Counted from the stretch's first letter, positions 1 through 9,450 are shown. The stretch is 64,000 bases of DNA from Phycisphaeraceae bacterium (GCA_019636675.1 JAHBXC010000001.1:992001-1056000); one strand, 5' to 3'. Numbers and translations: made by a program. Notes: generated from the sequence alone by a model not told the origin.

Positions 1-276
1 TGGACGCGGAAGGTGTGGCGCACGCACACCGGGCGCGACACCGCCGTGCCCTTCGAGCACCTGGACACGGGCGACCAGCTCCGCCTGTACAAGGCGACGC
101 TCGCCATCTACCGCAAGTGCGGCGTGCCGCGCGAGGCGGAGGAGCGCGAGCTCGAGGCGACGGGCATCCCCCATTACTACCCCAGGGGCAACCGTCGCGG
201 CGACGCGGGCGTCAGGGTCCGCCCTGCGAAGCCCGCGCCCGATGACTGGGCCGACGACGGCCTGCTCCCTGTGTAG
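1..276 (+). CDS. C-terminal fragment of an unidentified protein (5' end outside window)
   Basis: The frame is open from the first base and ends at TAG 274-276, so about 91 residues of a C-terminus are visible. A GTG at 13 would also give an 87-residue ORF, but the open upstream codons make a truncated longer gene more likely. The fragment is charged, has no membrane segment and ends in a Pro/Asp-rich tail. I do not recognise the family. It lies 126 bases before the VWA-domain gene on the same strand and could share its transcript. Confidence 0.5.
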   Translation, partial: WTRKVWRTHTGRDTAVPFEHLDTGDQLRLYKATLAIYRKCGVPREAEERELEATGIPHYYPRGNRRGDAGVRVRPAKPAPDDWADDGLLPV

Positions 277-402
277 CGCAGACCGCGGCGTCGGGGCCGG
301 ATTCCCGGCCCTGTTGCCGACTGTCGCCGGGTGTTATTTCCAAAAACCCCCAACCCCTATCGCGCGAGTGCGCACCCCGCGCCTCCCCCCCTACCCTTCC
401 CC

Positions 403-1596
403 GTGCGTTACGAGTACGGCGAATTCGACGGCGAGCACGGGAAGTTCCTCTCCCCCGATGAGCTGTTCCCGCCGCCGGGCCTGATCGAGCTCTTCCTCGA
501 GTTCGGACAGCAGGCCCTCGACGCGCTCCCTTCGATGGACGAGCACATCCAGGCGCTCCTCCAGGAGATGCTCGCGTCGGGGCTGCTCGAGCGCGACGAG
601 AAGACCGGGCAACTGCGCATCACCCCTCGCATGCTCCGCGGCATGCAGCACAGCGCGTTCCTCGAGATCTTCCGCCAGCTCAAGCCCGGCGTGCGCGACG
701 GGCACGACTCGCCCGACCCCGGGCGCGCCGGCGAGCGCGCCGACGGCACGCGCCCCTACCAGTTCGGCGACCCCCTCTCCGACATCGACGCCAACGCCAC
801 GGTGCGCAACGCCCTGCAACGAACGATGCTCGACGCGCGCGACGACGCGGACCGCGCCGCGAGCCCCTTCCCGCTGCGCCTCTCGCTCGACGACCTCGAA
901 GTCCACAACCTCGAGTCGCGCACCGACGCCGCTGTGTGCGTGCTGCTCGACCTCTCGGGCTCGATGGCGCGCTACGGGCGCCACATGGCCGCCAAGCAGG
1001 TCGCGATGGGCCTGAGGGGTCTCATCCGGCGGAAGTTCCCCCTCGACAGCGTGGACTTCATCGGCTTCGCGTCGGTGGCGCGCCCGCTGAAGGAGAGCGA
1101 GATCCCGCTGGTGATGCCCGAGCCGATCACGACGCACGAGTGGGAAGTGCGCGTGCGCGTGCCGCTGTCGCAGGCCGACCAGACGCACCCCCACATGACG
1201 AACCTGCACCACGCGCTGCGCCTGGCCCGCTCGACGCTGATGCGCCGCGGCGCCGCCAACAAGCACGTGTTCATCATCACCGACGGACAGCCGACGGCGC
1301 ACCTGACCGACACCCCGGCCGGCCCGGGGGGCGAGATCCTGAACCTGATCTATCCCCCGGCGCGCCAAACCGCCGAAGCGACGCTGCGCGAGGCGTTCCT
1401 GCTCCACCAGATGGGCGTGCGCTTCTCGAGCTTCGCGCTGATCGAGGAGTACTACACGATGGACTGGATCGGGTTCATCGACCAGCTCACCCGGCTGACC
1501 CGCGGCGTGGCGTTCTACTGCACCGCCGGCGACCTGGGCGCCGCAGTGATGGAGAGCTACCTCACCGGGAAGCGCACGAAGAAGGCGCTGCGCTAA
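403..1596 (+). CDS. VWA (von Willebrand factor A) domain protein
   Basis: A 397-residue protein whose C-terminal half is a VWA domain. The MIDAS metal site is visible as DLSGSM at about residues 183-188 (DxSxS), followed by a conserved Thr in TNLHHAL and an Asp in the ITDGQP strand. The N-terminal half is mostly helical and begins MRYEYGEFDG. I chose GTG 403 over a further-upstream in-frame start at 331, because the 24 residues between are Pro-rich and unlike coding sequence. Cytoplasmic VWA proteins of this type often work with MoxR/Mg-chelatase-like AAA ATPases in complex remodelling. No such ATPase is visible here, but the upstream gene is cut off. The exact role is unknown. Confidence 0.8.
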   Translation: MRYEYGEFDGEHGKFLSPDELFPPPGLIELFLEFGQQALDALPSMDEHIQALLQEMLASGLLERDEKTGQLRITPRMLRGMQHSAFLEIFRQLKPGVRDGHDSPDPGRAGERADGTRPYQFGDPLSDIDANATVRNALQRTMLDARDDADRAASPFPLRLSLDDLEVHNLESRTDAAVCVLLDLSGSMARYGRHMAAKQVAMGLRGLIRRKFPLDSVDFIGFASVARPLKESEIPLVMPEPITTHEWEVRVRVPLSQADQTHPHMTNLHHALRLARSTLMRRGAANKHVFIITDGQPTAHLTDTPAGPGGEILNLIYPPARQTAEATLREAFLLHQMGVRFSSFALIEEYYTMDWIGFIDQLTRLTRGVAFYCTAGDLGAAVMESYLTGKRTKKALR

Positions 1597-1600
1597 AGCG

Positions 1601-1632
1601 AAAAACAACGCTCCCCAAAAACAACGCTCCCC
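1601..1632. repeat. perfect 16-bp tandem duplication after the VWA gene
   Basis: The 16-mer AAAAACAACGCTCCCC occurs twice in a row (1601-1616 and 1617-1632), four bases after the VWA stop codon. The second copy's CGCTCCCC can pair with GGGGAGCG at 1651-1658, giving a hairpin without a T-run. It may be a weak terminator or a replication-slippage duplication. Confidence 0.6.
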
Positions 1633-1811
1633 AGTGGCGTTTCCGCGACCGGGGAGCGGGAGGAAGAGAGGAAACAGGGGAGTTGTTGCCCTCCCGGGGG
1701 AGGGCGATCCGCGGGTGTGTGCGGCCGCGGAGAAGTTCGCTGTCAGCCCGTTCTACGAGGGCGAGGCGCGCCGTGTTCGCGCCCCTTCTTCGGGCCGGCG
1801 CGGGATTTCTT

Positions 1812-2225
1812 TCACCCGGCGGACACGGGGATCCGGCGCGGCCTGGCCCGCTCGGACTTGGGCAGGGTGACGGTGAGCACGCCGTTGGCGTAGGTCGCGT
1901 TGATCGCGCCGGCGTCGATGTCGCCGTGCACGCGGAAGCGCCGGTGGAAGGAGCCCACGCCGTATTCGACGCGGTGCGCCTCGGCGTTGGGAGCGACGCG
2001 CGGCTCGACGCCGGCGTCGACGGTGAGGACGCCGTCCTCGAACGCGACGCTCACCCGCTCAGCCGACGATCCCGGGGCGTCGGCGACGATGCGGTACGCG
2101 TTCTCGGTCTCGATCACGTCCACCGTCGGGCGGAAGGTCCACTCGGCGGCGCGAGAGGTCGCGCCGGCGGGCGTCTCGCAGCCGCAGGCGTCGGTCGTGC
2201 AGGTCATAGAGGCGTTGCGTGCCAT
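1812..2225 (-). CDS. Hsp20/alpha-crystallin small heat-shock protein (downstream copy)
   Basis: A 137-residue ATP-independent holdase chaperone. After a short N-terminal arm containing TDACGCE it carries the alpha-crystallin beta-sandwich from about residue 33. The characteristic late motif is ANGVLTVTLPK (consensus ANGVLxIxxPK), followed by a short C-terminal extension. TGGAG lies about 9 bases before ATG 2225. It follows another Hsp20 gene by 124 bases on the same strand, so the two probably form one heat-inducible unit. No CIRCE-like inverted repeat was seen upstream. The cysteine-containing N-terminus is unusual for the family and might bind metal or be redox-sensitive, which is inference. 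Confidence 0.9.
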   Translation of the reverse strand: MARNASMTCTTDACGCETPAGATSRAAEWTFRPTVDVIETENAYRIVADAPGSSAERVSVAFEDGVLTVDAGVEPRVAPNAEAHRVEYGVGSFHRRFRVHGDIDAGAINATYANGVLTVTLPKSERARPRRIPVSAG

Positions 2226-2349
2226 GGTCAGAACTCCAGATCAGGAGCGCGCCGGGCCAGGGCGTTTCAACGGCCCGGTCGCGCGGGGTGTTCGGTCGGG
2301 AAGGGATGGGGTGTTCGTTGGTGTTCACTTCGGGCGTTGTGTCCCACGG

Positions 2350-2802
2350 TTAGTTGGCGGTCACCTGCACGCGCCGCGGCAGGACGGCCTGCGCCTTGGG
2401 CATCGTGACGGTGAGGACGCCATCGCGCAGGGTCGCGCTGACGCGCTGGGCGTCGATCTCGACGGGCAGGGCGACGCTGCGCTCGAACGCGCCCGCGGCA
2501 CGCTCGGTGCGGATGACGCGCTCGTTCTCCTCGCGTCGAGCGACCTCGCGCGAGCCGCGGATCGTCAGCGAATCGGTGGTCGCGAGGACCTCGATGTTGT
2601 CCATCGCGACGCCGGGCAGCTCGGCCTCGGCGTAGAGCGCGCCCTCGTCGGACCAGATGTTGAGAGGCGGCGCTCCCCAGCCCTTGTTCGCCAGCGGGGC
2701 GAGCGTGACGCCGGCGCGCGGCGTGAGGGTCTCGAAGAGGCGGTCCATCTCCCGGGTCATGCGGGCGAAGGCGTCGTTGGTGAGCATGGTTCGTGCGAGC
2801 AT
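2350..2802 (-). CDS. Hsp20/alpha-crystallin small heat-shock protein (upstream copy)
   Basis: A 150-residue small heat-shock protein. The N-terminal region MLARTMLTNDAFARMTREMD resembles that of bacterial class A sHsps. The alpha-crystallin domain spans about residues 43-145, with PGV in the early strand region and RDGVLTVTMPK late. A strong AAGGAGA lies 8-9 bases before ATG 2802, which decides the start against longer upstream in-frame options. It is the first gene of a two-gene Hsp20 unit and is divergent from the S9 peptidase gene. The two Hsp20s differ well beyond a recent duplication. Confidence 0.92.
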   Translation of the reverse strand: MLARTMLTNDAFARMTREMDRLFETLTPRAGVTLAPLANKGWGAPPLNIWSDEGALYAEAELPGVAMDNIEVLATTDSLTIRGSREVARREENERVIRTERAAGAFERSVALPVEIDAQRVSATLRDGVLTVTMPKAQAVLPRRVQVTAN

Positions 2803-3196
2803 TCGTGTCTCTCCTTGCTGGTTCTCAATGGCCGCGGCGCGGGGCGTTTCATCCGCGACGCGACGAGAGGGGAAAGGCAACCGCCGTGCCACGCGGAAAA
2901 ACCGCCCCCCGGGCCCCGGGAGCCGGTTCGGGCAGAGCCCGCCCGGCGCCGCCCTGACAACCGCGCCATGCCACGCTGCCGCTTTGGCGCCCGACCGGCG
3001 ACGGCGTTCGATCGTTGTTCGCGCCGAGAACGCAACCGGTCGGGCCCGCGTCCCAAGAATCAACGGAACGGACGCGAGCCGCCCCCCCTGCCGTGGGTGC
3101 GTCAATGGCTCGTACACTCCCCATCTCGTGGAATCGTCGTGCCGGCGCCGAGCCGGCCCCGACGCGTCTCTGAAGCCAGCAAGGAGTCTCTTGGAT
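2803..3196. other. 394-bp divergent intergenic region (Hsp20 / S9 peptidase)
   Basis: The region holds the ribosome-binding sites of both divergent genes (revcomp AAGGAGA next to 2803 and AAGGAG at 3181-3186). It must hold their promoters. No confident -35/-10 pair, CIRCE element or RNA gene could be picked out in this GC-rich stretch. Confidence 0.5.
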
Positions 3197-5245
3197 ATGA
3201 CACGACCCCGTCTCTGCCCCGCGCTGCTCACCGCCGCGGCCCTGTCGGTCTCGTTCGCCTCGCCGGCCCTCGCGTTCCAGCCAGTCGAGCCCGCGCCGCT
3301 GATCGAGCGCGATGTGCTCTTCGGCAACCCCGATCGCGCCGCGCCGCAGATCAGCCCCGACGGCACGCGCATCGCGTTCCTGGCGCCCTGGGGCGGCGTG
3401 CTGAATGTGTGGGTCGGCCCGGCCGACAACCCCGACGCCGCCCGCCCGGTCACGAGCGATCGCGTGCGTGGCATCCGCATCTTCTCGTGGGCGCAGAACA
3501 ACGACCACATCCTGTTCATGCAGGACAAGGGCGGCGACGAGAACTTCCATGTCTTCGCCGTCGACCTGACCAAAGCCAACGAGATGCGCGACCTGACGCC
3601 GTATCCGGGCGCGCGCGCCGCGATCCAGGAGGTCAGCCGCGAGTTCCCCGACGAGATCCTCGTCACCACCAACAACCGCGACCCGCAGGTCTTCGATGTG
3701 CACCGCGTCAACATCCGCACCGGCGAGTCGAAGCTCATCGAGCAGAACGACCAGATGTTCGCCGGCTACCTCACCGACGAGCAGTTCCGCGTGCGCATGG
3801 CGTCGCGCTTCAACCCCGACGGCGGGATGACCCACTTCCTGCGCGCGCAGAGCAACGAGTGGGAACCCCTCATGACCGTCGCGATGGAGGACGCCAACAG
3901 CACCTCGCCCCTTGGCTTCAGCAAGGACGGCAACACGCTGTACCTCACCGACAGCCGCGACAGCAACACCAGTCGCCTCATGGCGTTTGACCTGAAGACC
4001 CGCGAGGCGACCGCCATCGCCGCCCACGACAAGGCCGACGTCAGCGGCGCGATCGTCAACCCGATCACGCAGAAGATCGAGGCCGTCTCGTTCAACTACA
4101 CGCGCAACGAGTGGGAATACCTCGACACCGCGATCGGCGCCGAGTTCGACGCGATCCGCTCCCGCGTCGGCGACGGCGAGATCTCGCTCACGAGCCGCTC
4201 GAAGGACGACACGCGCTGGACGATCGCCGTCAGCAAGGACAACGGCCCCGTCCGCTACTACCTCTACGACCGGAAGACCAAGACCCCGACCTTCCTCTTC
4301 ACCAACAACAAGCGTCTCGAGGGCCTCACGCTCTCCACGATGCACCCCGTCGTGATCCCCTCGCGCGACGGGCTCGAACTCGTCTCCTACCTCACCCTGC
4401 CCTCCTGGCTCGACAAGGACAACAACGGCGTGCCCGACAAGGGCTCCATCCCCATGGTCCTGCTCGTCCACGGCGGCCCCTGGGCCCGCGACGCATGGGG
4501 CTACAACTCCCAGCACCAGTGGCTCGCCAACCGCGGCTACGCGGTCCTCAGCGTCAACTTCCGCGGGTCCACCGGCTTCGGCAAGGACTTCCTCAACGCC
4601 GGCAACCTCGAGTGGGGCAAGAAGATGCACACCGACCTCCTCGACGCCGTCGACTGGGCGGTCGAGCAGGGCGTCGCCCAGCGAGGCAAGGTCGCCATCA
4701 TGGGCGGGTCCTACGGCGGGTACGCCACCCTCGCCGGGCTCACCTTCACGCCCGATGTCTTCGCTTGCGGCGTGAGCATCGTCGGCCCCTCCAACCTCAA
4801 CACGCTCCTCAACTCCATCCCGCCCTACTGGGGCCCGATGCGCGAGATCTTCTACAAGCGCATGGGAGACCCCAACACCGACGAGGGGCGCACCCTCCTC
4901 GAGGAACGCTCGCCGCTGAACTACGTCGATCGCATCACGCGCCCGCTGCTCATCGGACAGGGCGCCAACGACCCGCGCGTGAAGCAGGCCGAGAGCGACC
5001 AGATCGTCCTCGCGATGCAGGAGAAGGACATCCCCGTCACCTACGTGCTCTACCCCGACGAGGGCCACGGCTTCGCCCGCCCCGAGAACCGCATGTCGTT
5101 CTTCGCCGTCGCCGAGTCGTTCCTCGCCGAGCACCTCGGCGGGCGCGCCCAGCCGATCACCGAGAAGGACTTCGAGGGATCGACCATCAAGGTCCCCGAG
5201 GGCAAGGACGGCGTGAAGGGCCTCTCCGACGCGCTGAAGCGCTGA
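3197..5245 (+). CDS. secreted S9 family prolyl oligopeptidase-type serine peptidase
   Basis: A 682-residue exported peptidase of the S9 (acylaminoacyl/dipeptidyl peptidase) family. The start at ATG 3197 is set by AAGGAG at 3181-3186 and by the signal peptide that follows (hydrophobic core [13 protein letters not shown], then ALA before FQPVE). The middle is a beta-propeller built from WD40-like/PD40 repeats ([10 protein letters not shown] is typical). The C-terminal alpha/beta hydrolase domain has the catalytic triad Ser505 (GGSYGGYA), Asp592 (GANDPRV) and His624 (GHGF). It probably digests peptides in the periplasm. Transcription ends at the hairpin at 5278-5311. Confidence 0.95.
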   Translation: MTRPRLCPALLTAAALSVSFASPALAFQPVEPAPLIERDVLFGNPDRAAPQISPDGTRIAFLAPWGGVLNVWVGPADNPDAARPVTSDRVRGIRIFSWAQNNDHILFMQDKGGDENFHVFAVDLTKANEMRDLTPYPGARAAIQEVSREFPDEILVTTNNRDPQVFDVHRVNIRTGESKLIEQNDQMFAGYLTDEQFRVRMASRFNPDGGMTHFLRAQSNEWEPLMTVAMEDANSTSPLGFSKDGNTLYLTDSRDSNTSRLMAFDLKTREATAIAAHDKADVSGAIVNPITQKIEAVSFNYTRNEWEYLDTAIGAEFDAIRSRVGDGEISLTSRSKDDTRWTIAVSKDNGPVRYYLYDRKTKTPTFLFTNNKRLEGLTLSTMHPVVIPSRDGLELVSYLTLPSWLDKDNNGVPDKGSIPMVLLVHGGPWARDAWGYNSQHQWLANRGYAVLSVNFRGSTGFGKDFLNAGNLEWGKKMHTDLLDAVDWAVEQGVAQRGKVAIMGGSYGGYATLAGLTFTPDVFACGVSIVGPSNLNTLLNSIPPYWGPMREIFYKRMGDPNTDEGRTLLEERSPLNYVDRITRPLLIGQGANDPRVKQAESDQIVLAMQEKDIPVTYVLYPDEGHGFARPENRMSFFAVAESFLAEHLGGRAQPITEKDFEGSTIKVPEGKDGVKGLSDALKR

Positions 5246-5277
5246 CACGCTGACATCGACACACCCGCACGACCAGA

Positions 5278-5311
5278 CGCCCGCGGCAGACCGCGGGCGT
5301 TTCTTGTTTTT
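5278..5311 (+). terminator. rho-independent terminator of the S9 peptidase gene
   Basis: A perfect GCCCGCGG / CCGCGGGC stem with a 4-base loop (5279-5298) is followed by the T-rich tail TTTCTTGTTTTT. It lies 33 bases after the stop codon. The tail runs up to the stop codon of the converging flavoprotein gene. Confidence 0.9.
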
Positions 5312-6446
5312 ACGCCGGCTTCCCCGACAGCGCCCAGAACGCGCGGATCAGCGCGTCCGACGCGCCGGGCGCCTCGAGCAGCGGCCACGCGGCGCGCAGC
5401 AGCGAAGGACGCATGAGCACTCCCGCCGCGAGCAGGCACGACGGGCGCCGGATCCGCACCCGCTGCCGGTAGCGGCGCGCGTACTCCCGCTGCGCCCGCG
5501 CGATCGACGCGTCGTCGCGCGGGTCGAGGATCTCGCCGAGCGTTGCGCCGCTCCACAGCGCCAGTCCGATGCCCTCGCCCCCCACCGGCTCGACCGCCGC
5601 CGCCGCGTTGCCGACCCGGAACGACCTCGGGTTCCCCGGCTCGATGTACGCGCTCCCCGCGACGCCGCAGACGTGCCACGCGCCGACGCGCCGACGATCC
5701 GCGAACGCGGGCCAGAGCGCGCGGGTCATCGCGTCGAGCGCCGCGTCTCGCGACCCGTGGGCCGGGTCGTTCACGAACCGCGACACGACCGCGTCTCGCA
5801 CCGTCATCGCGCAGGTCGCCAGCCCGCGCTCGACGCCGACCGTGCCGAGGTACGCGCCGTCGCACGCGCGCATCCGCACGCCCACGACGGGCTCCCCCGG
5901 GGGCGGCGTGTAGTGGCACTTCACGCCCAGCACGCCGACGCGCATCGGCGTCGGCCCGGCCGGGTCGAACCGCCCGGAACCATCGGCGTGCACGACGACG
6001 CACGCCGCGATCGGATCGTCGCGCCCGGAGACAAGCACTCGCACGCCTCCGTCGTCATAGTCGACGGCGCGCACGCCGGCCGGCTGCAGCACCTCGACGC
6101 CGGCTTCGCTCGCTTTCGTCGCGAGCGCCTGATCCAGCGCGGCGCGGCTCAGCGCCCACGCCGGTCGGGGCGTGGCCCACTCGACTGACCGATCGCCCAG
6201 CTCGATGGCGTACAGATTTAGCACGCGCGCGCCGGCGGCGCGAAGCTCCCCCGGCGACAGCAGCGATTCCAGCACGCCCGTCGACGCCGGCGAGACGCAC
6301 TCGCCGCAGACCTTGACGCGAGGGAACGCCTTGCGTTCGACGAGCGCGACGCGCATGCCGCGACGCGCCAGCGAGATCGCCGCCGCGCACCCGGCGGGGC
6401 CCGCGCCGAGGACCGCGGCGTCGTAGGGTGGGCGGCTCGTGGTCAC
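5310..6446 (-). CDS. FAD-dependent oxidoreductase, geranylgeranyl-reductase-like
   Basis: A 378-residue flavoprotein. The Rossmann FAD-binding motif GAGPAG is at residues 14-19, and the CGECVSP segment (Cys47, Cys50) is typical of the geranylgeranyl reductase / halogenase-like group. A later GNAAAAVEPVGGEGI segment matches the second FAD-contact motif. The start is GTG 6446, which overlaps the methyltransferase stop as GTGA and so suggests translational coupling. Family members reduce isoprenoid double bonds or hydroxylate aromatic polyketides. Paired methyltransferase/oxidoreductase genes often sit beside type III polyketide synthases, but none is present here, so the substrate cannot be named. 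Confidence 0.85.
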   Translation of the reverse strand: MTTSRPPYDAAVLGAGPAGCAAAISLARRGMRVALVERKAFPRVKVCGECVSPASTGVLESLLSPGELRAAGARVLNLYAIELGDRSVEWATPRPAWALSRAALDQALATKASEAGVEVLQPAGVRAVDYDDGGVRVLVSGRDDPIAACVVVHADGSGRFDPAGPTPMRVGVLGVKCHYTPPPGEPVVGVRMRACDGAYLGTVGVERGLATCAMTVRDAVVSRFVNDPAHGSRDAALDAMTRALWPAFADRRRVGAWHVCGVAGSAYIEPGNPRSFRVGNAAAAVEPVGGEGIGLALWSGATLGEILDPRDDASIARAQREYARRYRQRVRIRRPSCLLAAGVLMRPSLLRAAWPLLEAPGASDALIRAFWALSGKPA

Positions 6447-7177
6447 GGAAGACTCCACGCGCCTTGGCGTTCGCCCGACACGACGAATCGCTGCGCGAAG
6501 AACATCAGCCGGTGCGTGCAATAGGCGAGCCCGACGCGACGGGCGATGTCGAGCGCCTCGGCGCGGGTGAACCCCGCTTCGACGCTGACACGCGCGTCGT
6601 GGCGCACGATCGGGGGCGCCCCCAGCGTCAGCGCTCGCACGCCCACGCGCGCGAAGGGCGACCTCGCCAGATCGTTCCAGACCACGCCCCTCGACGCCAG
6701 CCGGTCCATGATGCGCAGCGCCGTCAGAACCTCCAGGTCGTCGAGGTGATGCAGGAACATGCCGGCGTGCGCGTAATCGAACGAACCGGGCGCGTAGTGG
6801 TCGGTCAGGCGCAGGGCGTCGCGCAGCTCGAGCGTGACGCCCTCGCGGATCGGCGCCGGCTGGCGGGACAGGTGCTCGCGCGCCAGCTCGAGCGTGGTCT
6901 CGTGCGCGTCGATCGCGGTGATACGCAGGTCGTATCCCCTCGACAGCGCCCACGCCCGGGCGGCGATGGGGATATCCGCAGAGCCGGTCGCGACATCCAG
7001 CAGCGTGACGGGCCGATCCGTCGGCCATCTCGTGCACCATCGCGACAGGCAGGCGATGAGCGCCCGAGACCCGCCCAGGCGCCTGTTCACGAAGCGGATG
7101 AACCGGAGCGCCGAGTCCAGCTCGTCGCGCCGGACGCCGGGGGCGTCCATCAGTTCTGGTGTGCGCACGCGGGGCAT
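6443..7177 (-). CDS. class I SAM-dependent methyltransferase
   Basis: A 244-residue methyltransferase. SAM-binding motif I is LLDVATGSADIP at about residues 59-70, an acidic strand (AIDAHE) follows, and FDYAHAGMFLHHL is the post-motif typical of small-molecule (quinone or polyketide) methyltransferases. It overlaps the downstream flavoprotein gene by 4 bases, so the two products probably act on the same metabolite. An internal ATG at 7150 (MDAPGVRR) is an alternative start; neither has a strong ribosome-binding site. Confidence 0.85.
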   Translation of the reverse strand: MPRVRTPELMDAPGVRRDELDSALRFIRFVNRRLGGSRALIACLSRWCTRWPTDRPVTLLDVATGSADIPIAARAWALSRGYDLRITAIDAHETTLELAREHLSRQPAPIREGVTLELRDALRLTDHYAPGSFDYAHAGMFLHHLDDLEVLTALRIMDRLASRGVVWNDLARSPFARVGVRALTLGAPPIVRHDARVSVEAGFTRAEALDIARRVGLAYCTHRLMFFAQRFVVSGERQGAWSLP

Positions 7178-7232
7178 GACGGGAGCGTATCCGACGGCGC
7201 GTGGCGCCGGGATTCACCCGCCGCCCGCCGGG

Positions 7233-8213
7233 TCAGCTGGCGCGTCGAAGCCGGTTGTCGTTGTCCCGTGGCGGGTCGTCCGAGAGGTCGTCGACGGACT
7301 CGATCCCGTCCTCGTCGAGCGTGTCGGCGCTGTCGCTGGCTTTGCCCTTGCGCTTGCGCTTCGGGGGGTCGACGTAGGAGAATGGCTTGTCGTCCTCGAG
7401 CCGCTGCCCGAGTTTCTTGAGCGCCTCGCACTCGATCTGGCGCACACGCTCGCGCGTCAGCCCGATCTCGGCGCCGATCTCTTTGAGCGTCAGGGGCGTC
7501 TGGCCGTCGAGCCCGAAGCGAAGACGCAGCACGGTCGCCTCGCGGTCGTCGATCGCGTCGAGCAGCCGGAACACGGTGTTGATCTCGTCGTGGCGGACGA
7601 CCTCTTCCGCCGGGCCTTCGTGCCGGGTGTCGGGCAGGATGTCGCTGACCGACAACGACTCACCCTGCGCTCCGGAAGGGCCCTGCGTGGGCGCGCCCAT
7701 CGCCTTGATGGCTCGCCGGATGACCCGAACCTTGCGCGGCGGGAGGCGCATCGCGCCGGCGACCTCCGCCGTCGTGGGGGGACGCCCCAGTTCCTCTTCG
7801 AGCGAACGCACGACCTGCTTCCACTTCGCGACGAGCTCGACCATGTAGGCCGGCACGTGGATCGGCTGGACGGCGTTGATGAGGGCCCGCTTGATCGCCT
7901 GCTTGATCCACCACGAGGCATAGGTGCTGAAGCGCGCGCCCTGCGCAGGGTCGAAACCCTCCACGGCGCGGATCAGGCCGAGGTTGCCCTCTTCGATGAG
8001 GTCGGTGAGCGACAGGCCGCGGTTCGCGTAGTTCTTCGCGATCGAGACGACCAGGCGCAGGTTCGCTCGAACCAGACGGTCTCTCGACTCCGGGCAATCG
8101 TCGTTGATGATCGCCCAGCCGAGGGTCTTTTCCTCGTCCGCGTTCAAGAGGCCGATCTCGTTGATCTGCCTCATGTAGAGCTGAAGGTCGGTCTGGAGTT
8201 CGGACTTGCCCAT
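7233..8213 (-). CDS. RNA polymerase sigma-70 family factor, RpoD/SigA-like
   Basis: A 326-residue sigma factor with regions 1.2 ([15 protein letters not shown]), 2 ([19 protein letters not shown], then [13 protein letters not shown] for -10 recognition), 3 ([14 protein letters not shown]) and 4 ([20 protein letters not shown], the -35 helix-turn-helix). It lacks the long acidic region 1.1 of full-length RpoD and ends in a Lys-rich then acidic tail. It is therefore a group 1/2 sigma factor. Whether it is the housekeeping factor cannot be decided here. It is divergent from the UVR-motif gene across 377 bases. Confidence 0.93.
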   Translation of the reverse strand: MGKSELQTDLQLYMRQINEIGLLNADEEKTLGWAIINDDCPESRDRLVRANLRLVVSIAKNYANRGLSLTDLIEEGNLGLIRAVEGFDPAQGARFSTYASWWIKQAIKRALINAVQPIHVPAYMVELVAKWKQVVRSLEEELGRPPTTAEVAGAMRLPPRKVRVIRRAIKAMGAPTQGPSGAQGESLSVSDILPDTRHEGPAEEVVRHDEINTVFRLLDAIDDREATVLRLRFGLDGQTPLTLKEIGAEIGLTRERVRQIECEALKKLGQRLEDDKPFSYVDPPKRKRKGKASDSADTLDEDGIESVDDLSDDPPRDNDNRLRRAS

Positions 8214-8590
8214 CGGATTTCTCAGGCCGGCGGCCGGATGCCGGGAGCCGGCCTTCTTCGCGCTCCCGCAGGGGGTGGGCCCCTCGTGGGGGGTTCCTCA
8301 GGGTTCCATTCGCGTCTGTTCGGTCGCGGTTCCATCGACCAGCGCCCGTCGCTGCTTGAGGGCGACAATCCTCCGAGCAAACGCACAACCACCTACCAGA
8401 CTTGCGTTTGCGTGCGAAATTACCCAGTCGGCGCCCGCGGCGCCCCGCGCTCCCAACCCGGCCGCACGATCGCGTCGGGCGCCGGACTTCCGTATAGTCT
8501 TCGTTTCGGATCTGACGCGCCGCTGGATGGCGTTTTTTCGGTCCGTTCCTCGCCCGCGTGCCGCCCATGGACGAAAGAACCAAGGAGACG
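8214..8590. other. 377-bp divergent intergenic region (sigma factor / UVR-motif gene)
   Basis: The region holds the promoters of two divergent genes. On the + strand TATAGT at 8493-8498 is a plausible -10 for the UVR-motif gene, but no good -35 lies 16-18 bases upstream. Nothing else was recognised. Confidence 0.4.
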
Positions 8591-9346
8591 ATGTCGTACG
8601 ACCTGACCAAGATCCTTCAGGATTGGCCCTTTGAGCCCGGGCAGATCAATGTCCGGCTGGTTCAGGGCGACGATGGCCTCCCGAAGGTCCAGATGCGCGT
8701 CGACCTGGGGATCCTCCAGATGGAGACCGAGGGGCGCCCCGACGGCCAGCGACCCATGGGCTACGACAGTCTGCTCGACTACCACGAGTCCCGGCTCGAA
8801 GACCACCTCGCCGAGCACTCCGCCCCCGAGGGCTTCACCCTCGACGAAGAGGCCTGCCGCATGCTCCGCGAGGAGTCGGTGCAGTACTACCACCGCTATA
8901 TCAGCCTGCTCGTGCTCGAAGACTTCGAGGGCGTGGTCCGCGACACGACCCATAACCTGCGCGTGCTCGACCTCTGCCGCGAGTTTGCGCAGGAGGACGA
9001 CGACCGCGCCGTGCTCGAGCAGTTCCGCCCGTACCTCGTGATGATGCGAACCCGGGCCCTCGCAAGCGCCGCCGTCGCTGCCAACGAGGCCAAGCTCGCG
9101 ATGTTCCACATCGACGACGGGCTCGACCAGATGCGCACCGTCTTCGAAGAGGGCGGAGCCCCGCCCGAAGCGTTCGACCAGAGCCACGAGGCCCAGGTCC
9201 TCCGCGGCATGCGCGACCAGCTCGCCCCCAAACTCCCCGTCAGCCAGCAGGAAGAACTCCGCAAACGCCTCCAGGAGGCGCTTCGCAAAGAGAACTACGA
9301 ACTCGCGGCCATCCTGCGAGATGAGCTGCGGTTGTTGGCAGAGTGA
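8591..9346 (+). CDS. UvrB/UvrC-motif (UVR domain) protein
   Basis: A 251-residue cytoplasmic protein that begins MSYDLTKILQDWPFEPGQIN and is acidic and helical throughout. The C-terminus (about 219-250) matches the UVR coiled-coil hairpin motif through which UvrB and UvrC interact. Here it contains EELRKRLQEAL and NYELAAILRDELR. Similar proteins are common in planctomycetes, but their role is not established; a protein-protein contact function is likely. ATG 8591 follows AAGGAG closely. An earlier ATG (8567) or GTG (8558) would add 8-11 residues. Confidence 0.8.
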   Translation: MSYDLTKILQDWPFEPGQINVRLVQGDDGLPKVQMRVDLGILQMETEGRPDGQRPMGYDSLLDYHESRLEDHLAEHSAPEGFTLDEEACRMLREESVQYYHRYISLLVLEDFEGVVRDTTHNLRVLDLCREFAQEDDDRAVLEQFRPYLVMMRTRALASAAVAANEAKLAMFHIDDGLDQMRTVFEEGGAPPEAFDQSHEAQVLRGMRDQLAPKLPVSQQEELRKRLQEALRKENYELAAILRDELRLLAE

Positions 9347-9450
9347 GGGAGCAGGGAATAGGGAGCGGGGAGCAGGAAGAGACAACCACCCGGATGCGGC
9401 AGTGAGCATCTCCCCCTGCTGCCCGCTGCCTGCTCCCTACTGCCTTCCCC
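9347..9450. repeat. G-rich GGGAGCAGGGA-type repeats in inverted orientation between convergent genes
   Basis: Purine-rich near-tandem units (GGGAGCAGGG, TAGGGAGCGGGGAGCAGG) at about 9347-9381 are mirrored by the complementary form (CTGCTGCCCGCTGCCTGCTCC) at about 9416-9450. They fill the whole gap between two converging genes and can fold into a long imperfect hairpin, possibly a bidirectional terminator. Related units occur near 27014, 40338, 41460 and 46283. Confidence 0.7.

Noticed and set aside
391..1608. 405-residue minus-strand ORF opposite the VWA gene, and similar long antisense ORFs opposite most genes
   Set aside because: High GC removes stop codons from all frames. The antisense proteins are Arg/His/Ala-rich with no recognisable domain, while the sense frame carries motifs.
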